This document shows positions 37,013 to 45,146 of a DNA stretch of 64,000 nt, in pieces (within the stretch, counting starts at the first letter, position 1; each line of letters begins with the position of its first letter). The position numbers and the translations under genes are program-made. Below the pieces are notes generated by a model that saw nothing but the letters and a program-made list of their open reading frames with translations, was not told the origin of the DNA and did no database searches. Source of the stretch: Nonomuraea solani. GTDB taxonomy: Bacteria > Actinomycetota > Actinomycetes > Streptosporangiales > Streptosporangiaceae. The stretch covers positions 425,610 to 489,609 of the forward strand of contig NZ_FNVT01000002.1 in NCBI RefSeq assembly GCF_900108335.1, written 5' to 3'.

Positions 37013-39001
37013 CTACGTCGCGCAGTCGTACAGGCCGTCCTGGCCGTCGACCGCCGTGCAGTTCTCCTGGACCCAGCTCGTCACCTGGGAGTCGCCCCTG
37101 CCGGGGCCGCCGCCCTCCTGGCCGGACACGACGTACCGGAGTTGCCCCGATGCGATCAGCGACTGGAGGCGGGCCACGGTCATGGCGGGGTCGCTGCCGG
37201 TGAAGCCGCCCATGGCGATCACGGGCTTGCCGGTGGACAGGATGAGCCCGGACGCCTGCTGAGCGCTGGCGACCGCGGCCAGCCAGGTGGCGTTGCCCTG
37301 GTTGGCCACCAGGTATTCGCTCATGGCGTCGCTGACGCCACCGCCCGGTCCGCCGCGGCCCATGAAGCCGGAACGGGTGCCGCGACCCGCTTGATCACCT
37401 TGGGTCTGGCCGTTCTGCTGGGCTCCTGGGAACTGGCCGCCGCCCGGCCGGCCCATACCGCCCATGCCACCCATGCGGCCGGTGGAGGGGCCCGCCGTCG
37501 GGTTGGTGCCGTTGATCTGGGAACCCAGCGGCGACACCGCGTACGCCGCCGGCCCGGCCAGGCCCGCGACCACCGTGGCGGCCAGCGCGATCGCGGCCAC
37601 CTTGATCGCCACCTGGGCTCGTACCCTGGCCAGGACGAGCACCACCACGGCCACCAGGGTCGCCCCGAGCACGACCCAGGCCAGCCACGGCACCCACTCG
37701 GGCGTACGGCGCAGCACCACGAACGACCAGATCCCCGTCGCGGCCACGGCCAGCGGCAGCGCCCAGGCCCACGTCCGCGACCGCCGGTACGCCCGCCACA
37801 TCACCACCACGCCCATCCCGCACAGCGCGGCCACGGCCGGGGCCATGGCGGTCGTGTAGTACGGGTGGAAGGTGCCGCTGGAGAAGCTGAACACCACGTA
37901 GTGCACGGCCAGCCAGCCACCCCACACCAGCCACGAAGCCCCCGAGGGCCCGTCGCCGGAGTCGAGGCGGCGCACCCGCATGATCGCCGCGAACGCCAGC
38001 GTCACCACGCAGAACGGCAGCAGCCACGAGATCTGCCCGGCCAGGATGTCGTTGAACAGCCGCCCGGCGCCCGACTCCCCGCCGAACCCGCCGCCGCCAC
38101 CGCCACCGCCGCCGTTGCCCCGGCCCTGCCCGAAGACGCGCCCGAGCCCGTTGTAGCCGATCACCAGGTCCCAGACGGTGTTGTCGGTGGACCCGCCGAT
38201 GTACGGCCGGGAGGCGGCGGGCCACAGGTCGACGATGACCATCCACCAGGCGCTGGACACCACCAGCACCACCCCGGCCGCCAGCAGGTGCCACACCCGC
38301 TTGAGCCACGGGACCCCCGCGCACGCCAGGTACGCCAGCCCGAACGCCGGCACCACCAGGTACGCCTGCAACATCTTGGCGTTGAACCCGAGCCCGACGA
38401 AGAACGCCGCCAGCAGCAGCGGCCGCAGCCGCCCGGTCCGCAGCGACTCCAGGCAGAACCAGGCCGCCAGCACCAGCAGCAGCACGAGCACCGTATCGGG
38501 GTTGTTGTCCCGGTTGATCGCCACGGTGATCGGTGTGAGCGTCATGACCACGGCGGCGACCAGCGCGGCCACGTGCCCCTGAAGCACCCGGTCCCGGAAG
38601 GCCCGGCGGACGGCCGAGTGGACCAGGCCGACGGCGGCGACCCCGGCCAGGGCCTGCGGGAGCAGCATGCTCCAGGTGCCGTAGCCGAAGATCCGCGCGG
38701 ACAGCCCCATCACCCACAGCGCCAGCGGCGGCTTGTCCACGGTGATGAAGGAGCCGGCGTCGATGGCCCCGAAGAAGAACGCCTTCCAGCTCTGGGTGCC
38801 GGAGAGGATGGCGGCGGCGTAGTACTCGTTGGCGTTGCCGCTCAGTGCCCACGCGTACAGGACGAAGGCCACGGCGAGCACCGCCCACAGGGCGGGCCGC
38901 GACCAGCGCGGGTCCTGCTCGGCGCCGAGGAGGACGCGGACGGGCAGGCTGCGCCCACCGGCGGCCCGGTGACCGGGGCGCGCCTCGGTGAGGGTGGTCA
39001 T
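37013..39001 (-). CDS. YkcB-like membrane glycosyltransferase (GT39/ArnT superfamily)
   Basis: A 662-residue multi-spanning glycosyltransferase. The GT-C core starts with the conserved SGNANEYYAAAILSGTQSW near residue 52 and the loop IDAGSFITVDKPPLALWVMG, whose acidic residues are typical of the catalytic site. About eleven helices follow. Two low-complexity segments stand out: a run of nine glycines near residue 297 and a Gly/Met/Gln-rich stretch (MGGMGGMGRPGGG) near 520. The C-terminal 110 residues are an exported globular domain with two cysteines. Such enzymes use a lipid-linked sugar to glycosylate envelope polymers or proteins. It overlaps the GT2 gene by 4 bases and is the last gene of a four-gene operon. 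Confidence 0.88.
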   Translation of the reverse strand: MTTLTEARPGHRAAGGRSLPVRVLLGAEQDPRWSRPALWAVLAVAFVLYAWALSGNANEYYAAAILSGTQSWKAFFFGAIDAGSFITVDKPPLALWVMGLSARIFGYGTWSMLLPQALAGVAAVGLVHSAVRRAFRDRVLQGHVAALVAAVVMTLTPITVAINRDNNPDTVLVLLLVLAAWFCLESLRTGRLRPLLLAAFFVGLGFNAKMLQAYLVVPAFGLAYLACAGVPWLKRVWHLLAAGVVLVVSSAWWMVIVDLWPAASRPYIGGSTDNTVWDLVIGYNGLGRVFGQGRGNGGGGGGGGGFGGESGAGRLFNDILAGQISWLLPFCVVTLAFAAIMRVRRLDSGDGPSGASWLVWGGWLAVHYVVFSFSSGTFHPYYTTAMAPAVAALCGMGVVVMWRAYRRSRTWAWALPLAVAATGIWSFVVLRRTPEWVPWLAWVVLGATLVAVVVLVLARVRAQVAIKVAAIALAATVVAGLAGPAAYAVSPLGSQINGTNPTAGPSTGRMGGMGGMGRPGGGQFPGAQQNGQTQGDQAGRGTRSGFMGRGGPGGGVSDAMSEYLVANQGNATWLAAVASAQQASGLILSTGKPVIAMGGFTGSDPAMTVARLQSLIASGQLRYVVSGQEGGGPGRGDSQVTSWVQENCTAVDGQDGLYDCAT

Positions 39002-40173
39002 CGAGCGGTACCCCGCTTCGGGTTGAAGACCCACACGCGCAGCAGCAGGAAGCGGACGAGCGTGGCGGCGGCGTTCGCGAGGATGACCGCGACGAGCTCG
39101 ACCCCGTGTGAGACACCGCCGGGCAGCAGCGCGAGGCTCCCGGAGGTGAGCACGAGCCCGACGAGGAACGCGATCAGCCCTTCGAGCTGGTGCCGCATCG
39201 CCCCCTCCGGACCCTTGACCCCGAACGTGAAGCGGCGGTTCGCGGCGGTGTTGGCCACGGCCGTGACCAGCAGCGCGACCGCGTTGGCGGCCAGCGGCGG
39301 CACGATCTGGCGCAGCAGCGAATACAGCGCCAGGTACGCCAGCGTGCTGACCACGCCCACGATCGCGAAGCGCGGCAGTTGCCTGGCCATCCCCTTCGGC
39401 AGCTCGGCCCGCTCGATCCGGGCGGGCACGGGGATGCGGGCGGCGCCGGACAGCGTCTTGCGCGCCACCCTCGCCAGGCCGCGCAGGTCGTCGAGCGCGG
39501 TCTGGACGATGTCCACCCGGCTGTCGGGGTCGTCCACCCAGTCGACGGGGACCTCGTGAATGCGCAGCCCGTGGCGTTCGGCCAGGAGCAGCAGCTCGGT
39601 GTCGAAGAACCACTCCTCGTCTTCGACACCGGGCAACAGGGCCTGGGCGATCTCCGTACGGACTGCCTTGAAGCCGCACTGCGCGTCCGAGAACCCGGCG
39701 CCCATGCCGAAGCGCAGCAGCAGGTTGTACGAGCGGGAGATGAACTCGCGCTTCGGCCCCCGCTCCACCCGCGACGCCCTGGCCAGGCGGGTGCCGATGG
39801 CCAGGTCGCTGTGACCCGACAGCAGCGGCGCCACCAGCGGCAGGAACGCGTCCAGGTCGGTGGACAGGTCCACGTCCATATAGCTGACGACGTCGGCCTC
39901 GCTCTCCGACCAGACCCGGCGCAGCGCCCGGCCGCGCCCCTTCTCGGGCAGGTGCACGGCTCTGACGTTCGGCAGCTCCTCGCCCAGTTCGGTGGCGATC
40001 TGCCAGGTGTTGTCGGTGCTGGCGTTGTCGGCGATCGTGATGCGGAAGCCGTACGGGAAGTTCCCGGTGAGGTAGGTCTGCAGCCGGGTGATGCTGGCGC
40101 GCAACGCCCGCTGCTCGTTGTAGACCGGGACGACCACCTCGACCAGGCGGGTCATTACTGCTGTTGTCTCCAT
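38998..40173 (-). CDS. bifunctional GT2 glycosyltransferase/GtrA protein
   Basis: A 391-residue fusion. Residues 8-245 are a GT-A family 2 domain of the dolichyl-phosphate-mannose synthase type: VVPVYNEQRALRAS, ADNASTDNTW near 47, and DVDLSTD near 99 (the DXD metal motif). Residues 265-380 form a four-helix GtrA domain (RFAIVGVVSTLAYLALYSLL), which moves the lipid-linked sugar across the membrane. It therefore likely makes and flips the polyprenyl-phosphate sugar used by the following YkcB-like enzyme. Start is ATG 40173 or ATG 40155; the second has GGAG 12 bases upstream. Confidence 0.9.
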   Translation of the reverse strand: METTAVMTRLVEVVVPVYNEQRALRASITRLQTYLTGNFPYGFRITIADNASTDNTWQIATELGEELPNVRAVHLPEKGRGRALRRVWSESEADVVSYMDVDLSTDLDAFLPLVAPLLSGHSDLAIGTRLARASRVERGPKREFISRSYNLLLRFGMGAGFSDAQCGFKAVRTEIAQALLPGVEDEEWFFDTELLLLAERHGLRIHEVPVDWVDDPDSRVDIVQTALDDLRGLARVARKTLSGAARIPVPARIERAELPKGMARQLPRFAIVGVVSTLAYLALYSLLRQIVPPLAANAVALLVTAVANTAANRRFTFGVKGPEGAMRHQLEGLIAFLVGLVLTSGSLALLPGGVSHGVELVAVILANAAATLVRFLLLRVWVFNPKRGTAR

Positions 40174-40197
40174 GCAGCCAGCTCACGTTCCGGGTCT

Positions 40198-41580
40198 TTA
40201 AGGGGACTTATCCGATTCTGAGTGACGAATGAGAGTTCCCGGTAGATCCATTGTTGCGATCGCGCCACCACCCGGCGCGTTCGCCAGCCGCACCTCGCCA
40301 TCCGCCTCGGCGACGGCCTGGGCCACGATCGCCAGGCCGAGCCCGGATCCGGGCATGCCACGGGCCGATGGGGAGCGCCAGAACCGCTCGAAGACGTGCG
40401 GCAGCTCTTCTTCGGGCAGTCCGGGGCCGTGGTCGCGCACGGTGAGGCGGCCGTCGCGCAGCCGCACCTCGACCTGGCCGCCGGGGCTGAACTTGGCGGC
40501 GTTGTCGATGAGGTTGAGCACGGCGCGTTCGAGCGAGGCGGCGGCGCCCACGACGTACCAGGGCTGGAGGTCGGTGACGACCTCGGCCCCGCGCAACCTG
40601 GCGCGCTCCACGGCGGCCGTGACCACCTGGTGGAAGGACAGCTCGACGTGCGGCTCACGGTCGGTGTCGCCCCTGGCGAGCTGGAGCAGGTCGGCGACGA
40701 GCGCGGTCAGCTCGGCGAACTGGGCCTTCACGTTGACCAGCAGGCGTTCCTTGGCGCCCGGGTCGATGCTGCGGCCGGTCTGCTCGCTGCGGAGCAGCAG
40801 GTCGATGTTGGTGCGCAGGGTGGTCAGGGGCGTGCGCAACTCGTGGCCGGCGTCGGCGACGAGCTGTTTCTGGCGTTCCTGCGAGCCGGCCAGGGCGGCG
40901 GTCATGGCGTTGAAGGAGGCGCTCAGGCGGGCGATCTCGTCGGTGCCCGTGACGGGGATGCGGACGCCGAGGTCCTCGGTGTGCGCGATGTGCTCGACGG
41001 CCCTGGTCAGGTCACCCACGGGGCGCAGGGCGGCCCGCGAGACGGTGAGCCCGGCCCAGGCCGCGCCGAGCACGCCCAACGCGGCGATGCCGGCGAACAT
41101 GAGCGCGGCGCTGCGTGCCGGGCGCTCGATGTACCCGAGCGACCTGGCCTCCAGCACCGCGATGCCCGGTTTGAAGTTGATCGTCACCACACGGACCGGT
41201 TTGCCGTCGCGCGTGATGCCGTCGCGGTAGACCGGCTCACAGGGATCCAGAGCCGGCAGGTCCTTCACCGGGTCCGGCACGATGGGAGAACCGATCGAAC
41301 AGGTGGTGCCGTCGGGGAACAGCAGCGTCGCCATGCCCTCGTTCCAATGGCCCCGCGTGCCGCCCGGCGTGCAGTTGCGTTCCATGAACGTTTTGTCGCC
41401 CTGTTTCGCGGACTCCAGGAGGCTCACGTCGAGGTTGGCCCGGAGCCGGTCCGCCAGGAACCAGTACGCCAGGCCCATGCACATCGCGATGGCCAGCGCC
41501 ACGGCCAGCGTGACCAGGACGGTCAGCCGTGTGCGCAGGCTGCCGCGCGTCGCCAGGCCGCGCAGGCCCTTGGAACTCAT
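40198..41580 (-). CDS. sensor histidine kinase (MprB/CseC-like)
   Basis: A 460-residue membrane kinase. Two helices (about 19-42 and 158-180) frame an extracellular domain with three cysteines (70, 94, 114). Then come HAMP (181-235), the dimerisation domain with phospho-accepting His246 in [20 protein letters not shown], and the HATPase domain ([13 protein letters not shown] near 376, [18 protein letters not shown] near 400, GSGLGLAIV near 427). It senses an envelope signal and phosphorylates the response regulator encoded upstream, with which it overlaps by 4 bases. Downstream glycosyltransferase genes suggest the system adjusts surface glycosylation. Confidence 0.93.
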   Translation of the reverse strand: MSSKGLRGLATRGSLRTRLTVLVTLAVALAIAMCMGLAYWFLADRLRANLDVSLLESAKQGDKTFMERNCTPGGTRGHWNEGMATLLFPDGTTCSIGSPIVPDPVKDLPALDPCEPVYRDGITRDGKPVRVVTINFKPGIAVLEARSLGYIERPARSAALMFAGIAALGVLGAAWAGLTVSRAALRPVGDLTRAVEHIAHTEDLGVRIPVTGTDEIARLSASFNAMTAALAGSQERQKQLVADAGHELRTPLTTLRTNIDLLLRSEQTGRSIDPGAKERLLVNVKAQFAELTALVADLLQLARGDTDREPHVELSFHQVVTAAVERARLRGAEVVTDLQPWYVVGAAASLERAVLNLIDNAAKFSPGGQVEVRLRDGRLTVRDHGPGLPEEELPHVFERFWRSPSARGMPGSGLGLAIVAQAVAEADGEVRLANAPGGGAIATMDLPGTLIRHSESDKSP

Positions 41581-42275
41581 GGCGTGGCCCGGAGCACATA
41601 ACCCACCCCGCGCACGGTGTGGATCACGCGCTGCTCGCCGCCGGCCTCGGTCTTGCGCCGGAGGTACATCACATAGACGTCGAGCGAGTTGGACGTCGGC
41701 TCGAAGTCGAAGCCCCACACCTCGCTCAGGATCTGGTCCCTGGTCAGCACCTGGCGCGGGTGCGCGAGGAAGAGCTCCATCAGCAGGTATTCGGTCCTGG
41801 TCAGGTCGAGCCGGCGATCGCCGCGCGTGACCTCCCGGGTCGCCGGGTCCATGCACAGGTCGCCGTACGTCAGCGTGTCGCCCTCGGGCGTGCCCGCGCT
41901 CAGCGCGCCGCGCCGCAGCAGCGCCCGCACCCTGGCCAGCAGCTCGTCCAGCTCGAACGGCTTGACCAGGTAGTCGTCGGCCCCCGCGTCGAGCCCCGAC
42001 ACCCGGTCGCCGACCGCGTCGCGGGCGGTGAGCATGAGGACGGGGATGTGGTTGCCGGACGCGCGCAGCCGGCGGCACGCCGTCAGGCCGTCGAGGCGCG
42101 GCATCATGACGTCGAGGAGCACCGCGTCGTAGGGTTCGCTCGCGACGGCCTCCAGAGCCTGCTGCCCGTCGTTGGCGGTGACGACCTTGTAGCCCTCGAA
42201 CTCCAGGCTCGACTGCAGCGCCTCGCGCAACGCGGGCTCGTCGTCGACCACCAGCAACCGTGCGAGCTCACTCAT
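41577..42275 (-). CDS. OmpR/PhoB-family response regulator (MprA-like)
   Basis: A 232-residue regulator. The receiver domain has the acidic pair Asp11/Asp12, phospho-acceptor Asp55 ([13 protein letters not shown]) and the conserved Lys in DYLVKPFE near 106. The winged-helix DNA-binding domain follows (residues 135-230; [24 protein letters not shown] and [30 protein letters not shown]). It heads an operon with its kinase and two glycosyltransferases. The ATG has no ribosome site; a TAGCGT box lies 7 bases upstream, and CACGTTC direct repeats just beyond are candidate self-binding sites. Confidence 0.94.
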   Translation of the reverse strand: MSELARLLVVDDEPALREALQSSLEFEGYKVVTANDGQQALEAVASEPYDAVLLDVMMPRLDGLTACRRLRASGNHIPVLMLTARDAVGDRVSGLDAGADDYLVKPFELDELLARVRALLRRGALSAGTPEGDTLTYGDLCMDPATREVTRGDRRLDLTRTEYLLMELFLAHPRQVLTRDQILSEVWGFDFEPTSNSLDVYVMYLRRKTEAGGEQRVIHTVRGVGYVLRATP

Positions 42276-42282
42276 ATGACAA

Positions 42283-42318
42283 ACGCTAGAGGCTCATCAT
42301 GAGAACGTGATGAACGTG
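42283..42318 (-). promoter_or_regulatory. leaderless promoter and 9-bp direct repeat upstream of response regulator
   Basis: On the minus strand TAGCGT (42283-42288) is 7 bases before the ATG. Further upstream CACGTTC occurs twice (plus-strand GAACGTG at 42303-42309 and 42312-42318), a direct repeat typical of OmpR-type binding sites. Confidence 0.45.
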
Positions 42319-42367
42319 GTCATCCGCGTTTCGTGATGATCACCACCATGTCCCATCGTATGCGGTC

Positions 42368-43873
42368 TCATCTGGTCAGGACGGCCATGGCGGCGTTGTG
42401 CCCGCCGATGCCGCTGACGCCGCCGCCTCTGCGGGCGCCCGCGCCGCACATGAGAATGCGCTCGTGCTCGGTCTCGACGCCCCATCCGCCTTCGTCGGCG
42501 TACGGCCAGCTCAGGTCGACGTGGAAAATGTGACCACCGGGGAGTCCGGCGTCCCTTTCCAGGTCCACCGGGGTTTTGGCCTCGACGCATGGGGTGCCGT
42601 CGGGGGCCTTGAGCAGGCAGTCCTCGATGGGTTCCGCCAGGACGGAGTTGATGGAGGCGAAGGTGGCGTCGAGGGCCATCTTCCTGGCTTTATCCGGATT
42701 TTTCCGGAAAAGACGGGCGGGCATGTGGAGGCCGAACAGCGTCATCGTCTCGGCCCGCCCGCGCAGCTCCGGCCCCAGAATGGACGGGTCGGTCAGCGAA
42801 TGGCAGTAGACCTCCGCCGGGGGCAGCTCCGGGATCTCCCCTCGCGCCGCCTGCTCATACGCCCTGGCGAGCTGGTCACGTCCCTCGTTGATGTGGAACG
42901 TCCCGCTGAAGGCCGCACGGGGGTCCACCGCCGGGTCCTTCAGCCTGGGCAGCCGCGTGAGCACCATGTTGACCTTCAACTGCGCGCCCTCGGACTCCGT
43001 CTCGGGCCGGCCCAGCACCCGGTCCAGCACGGCGGGCGGCAGGTTGACCAGCACGTGCCCGCCGTTCACCGTGTGCTCGCCGTCCTCGGCCACGAACGTG
43101 ACCTCCCCGGACGGCGAGATCCCGACGATCTCGGCCCCGGTCCTGATCTCGGCACCCGCCCGCCTGGCCGCCGCCTCCAGCGCGCCGGAGACCGCGCCCA
43201 TGCCGCCGACGGGCACATTCCAGTCGCCGGTGCCGTCGCCGATCACGTGATAGAGGAAGCACCGGTTGGTCAGCAGGTCGCTCGCCGGGTCGGCGAACGT
43301 GCCGATCAGGGCGTCGGTGAGGACGACGCCGCGCACGGTGTCGTCGCGGAACCGCTCGTCCACGGTCTCGCCGATCGGCCGCGCGAACAGGTCCCGCCAC
43401 GCCTCCGCGCCGACCATCCGCTCGACCTCGGCCTCGGTCTTGAGGGGTTCGAGCAGGGTGGGGGCCAGGGTCCTGGCCACGCCGGCGACCATGCCGTAGA
43501 AGCGTTCCCACGCCTCGTGATCGTCCGTGCCGCCCGTTACCCGCCTGAACGAGGCCGCCGTCCGCGCCGTGTCCTCGTTGTCGACGAGCAGGCCGATGTC
43601 GCCCTTGGGCGTGTACGAGGCGTAGCGGCGGCCTCGCAACTCCAGGTCGAGGCCCAGGTCGCGGACGATCTGTGAGGGCAGCAGGCTGACCAGGTAGGAG
43701 TAGCGCGACAGGCGCACGTCCACGCCGGGGAACGCCCTGGCGGAGATGGCCAGCCCGCCCACGTGCCCGTACCGCTCCAGAACCAGCACCCGCCGCCCGG
43801 CCCGAGCCAGATACGCGGCCGCGACCAGCCCATTGTGCCCACCACCGGCCACGATCACGTCATACGAACCCAT
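42368..43873 (-). CDS. phytoene-desaturase-like FAD-dependent oxidoreductase
   Basis: A 501-residue flavoprotein of the phytoene dehydrogenase/amine oxidase superfamily. The N-terminal FAD motif VIVAGGGHNGLVAAAYLARAG (residues 6-26) continues into VLVLERYGHVGGLA; the C-terminal motif HVDLSWPYADEGGWG...GAGARRGGGVSGIGGHNAA closes the FAD site. No carotenoid biosynthesis genes are near, so a carotenoid substrate is unlikely; this branch (FAD oxidoreductases with GGHNGL) includes many enzymes of unknown substrate. I place the start at ATG 43871-43873 because the FAD motif follows directly and a TATGGT box lies 6 bases upstream. Confidence 0.88.
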   Translation of the reverse strand: MGSYDVIVAGGGHNGLVAAAYLARAGRRVLVLERYGHVGGLAISARAFPGVDVRLSRYSYLVSLLPSQIVRDLGLDLELRGRRYASYTPKGDIGLLVDNEDTARTAASFRRVTGGTDDHEAWERFYGMVAGVARTLAPTLLEPLKTEAEVERMVGAEAWRDLFARPIGETVDERFRDDTVRGVVLTDALIGTFADPASDLLTNRCFLYHVIGDGTGDWNVPVGGMGAVSGALEAAARRAGAEIRTGAEIVGISPSGEVTFVAEDGEHTVNGGHVLVNLPPAVLDRVLGRPETESEGAQLKVNMVLTRLPRLKDPAVDPRAAFSGTFHINEGRDQLARAYEQAARGEIPELPPAEVYCHSLTDPSILGPELRGRAETMTLFGLHMPARLFRKNPDKARKMALDATFASINSVLAEPIEDCLLKAPDGTPCVEAKTPVDLERDAGLPGGHIFHVDLSWPYADEGGWGVETEHERILMCGAGARRGGGVSGIGGHNAAMAVLTR

Positions 43874-43879
43874 TCCCGC

Positions 43880-43885
43880 ACCATA
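43880..43885 (-). promoter_or_regulatory. probable -10 box, leaderless oxidoreductase start
   Basis: TATGGT on the minus strand ends 6 bases before the ATG at 43873; no ribosome site is present. Confidence 0.35.
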
Positions 43886-43970
43886 TGACCCACCCCACAC
43901 CACCCGTCAACGCACACCAGGGCACATTTCCCTCAGGGTCGCCTGGCAATAGCCGACAGGCGACCCCGGG

Positions 43971-44215
43971 CGCCGACCGGCGATCATGAACAGAGCGGCC
44001 GGCGATCCTCGGGCAGAGCAACCCGCAGGGTCCCGGGACGAGCGGCAACCACCAGACGAAGCGACCCGCAGACCCCCGCGGACGGCCGGGAACAGCCGGG
44101 AACGGCTGGCGATCCCCAGACAGAGCGACCCGCAGACCCCCGGGGACGGCCGGCGATCATTAGGCAGAGCGCGGCTCGCAGGCGCTCAGGGGCGGCTGGC
44201 GATCGTGAGGAGGGT
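43971..44215. repeat. degenerate ~46-55 bp tandem repeats between oxidoreductase and LysR genes
   Basis: The 312-base gap at 43874-44185 holds no credible gene but five to six degenerate copies of a unit built around GGC(C/T)GGCGATC, CAGAGCG, ACCCGCAG and GGGGACGGC. Copies start near 43973, 43999, 44050, 44104, 44150 and 44194. The last one runs into the 3' end of the LysR coding sequence, suggesting the array arose by duplication of that end. Confidence 0.6.
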
Positions 44216-45076
44216 GGCGGCGGGGCCGGTGAGGGGGCGGCCGCGGCGCCACACGGCCCTGAGGCTCCTGACCAGGTTGAGCCCCGTCAACGGCACCTCG
44301 ACCAGCCGCCCGGTGGCCAGATCGGCCTCGACCGCGTACCCGCTCAGCACCGCCGGCGCCGCCCCCGCCTGCGCGGCCCCCTTCACCGCCGAGTTCGAGC
44401 CCAGCTCCAGTCGCGGGCTGGCCCGGTGGAGGTCCTTGAAGGCCACGTCCAGCGTCTCGCGCGTACCCGACCCGGGCTCGCGCACCACGAGCGGCGTCGC
44501 GGCCAGCTCCGCCCCTCTCAGCGCCGTACGACGCCGCGCCCACGGATGCCCAGGCGCCACCACGACCACCAGCCGATCGGTCCCCACGACGCGCCCGGCC
44601 AGCCCGTCAGCCATGCTGGGCCCTTCAACGAACCCCAGCTCGACCTCCTCCGCCAGCACCCGGGCCGCGACATCGGCGGAGTTGACCACATCAAGCCCCA
44701 CCTGCACCTCAGGCTCCCGGTTCTGCAACTCACCGAGCCACCGCGGCACCAGGTACTCGGCCACCGTCATGCTGGAGGCCACCCGCAGATGCGCCGCCCC
44801 GCTGTGGCGCACGGCCTGGACGGCGCGCATGAGCTCCTCGGCGGCGGCGAGCACGTGGGCGGCCCACCCGGCGACCATCTTGCCCTCGGCGGTGAGCGTG
44901 GAGCCGCGGGGGGTGCGTTCGATGAGGGGCACGCCGAGACGGCGTTCGAGCTGCACGATCCGCTTGCTCGCGGACGGCTGCGCGATGCCCGCCGTCCTGG
45001 CCGCCTGCCCAAGGCTGCCCAGCTCGCCGACGTCCACCAGCAGCTTCAACGAATCGAGATCAGGCAGCCCACTCAT
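44186..45076 (-). CDS. LysR family regulator (YeiE/CysB-like), partner of YeiH gene
   Basis: A 296-residue LysR-type regulator. The winged helix-turn-helix covers residues 1-62 (LKLLVDVGELGSLGQAARTAGIAQPSASKRI). The effector domain follows with AEYLVPRWLGELQNREPEVQVGL near 105 and LVVREPGSGTRETL near 190, the latter being a block seen in YeiE/CbbR-like members that sense anions or small metabolites. It is divergent from a YeiH-family putative sulfate exporter, the same pairing as YeiE-YeiH in enterobacteria. I choose ATG 45074-45076: a TAGCCT box lies 6 bases upstream, and a 19-bp palindrome covers the start. Confidence 0.88.
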   Translation of the reverse strand: MSGLPDLDSLKLLVDVGELGSLGQAARTAGIAQPSASKRIVQLERRLGVPLIERTPRGSTLTAEGKMVAGWAAHVLAAAEELMRAVQAVRHSGAAHLRVASSMTVAEYLVPRWLGELQNREPEVQVGLDVVNSADVAARVLAEEVELGFVEGPSMADGLAGRVVGTDRLVVVVAPGHPWARRRTALRGAELAATPLVVREPGSGTRETLDVAFKDLHRASPRLELGSNSAVKGAAQAGAAPAVLSGYAVEADLATGRLVEVPLTGLNLVRSLRAVWRRGRPLTGPAATLLTIASRP

Positions 45077-45091
45077 AGCCACAGGCTATGA
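45073..45091. promoter_or_regulatory. 19-bp perfect palindrome over the LysR start codon
   Basis: TCATAGCC-ACA-GGCTATGA: perfect 8-base arms with a 3-base spacer, containing both the LysR ATG and its -10 box (minus-strand TAGCCT, 45083-45088). A probable autoregulatory LysR site, also placed to control the divergent YeiH gene. Confidence 0.65.
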
Positions 45092-45146
45092 CCTCCCAGG
45101 CAACCGGTGGCTACCGGCCGCTCCCACCGCTCAGAAGACTGAGACC

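Noticed and set aside
36947..39559. 870-codon plus-strand frame opposite the glycosyltransferases
   Set aside because: Composition typical of an antisense shadow (His/Pro/Arg/Gln); no family motifs.
42368..43873. Carotenoid biosynthesis cluster
   Set aside because: Only one phytoene-desaturase-like gene is present; no phytoene synthase, GGPP synthase or cyclase nearby.
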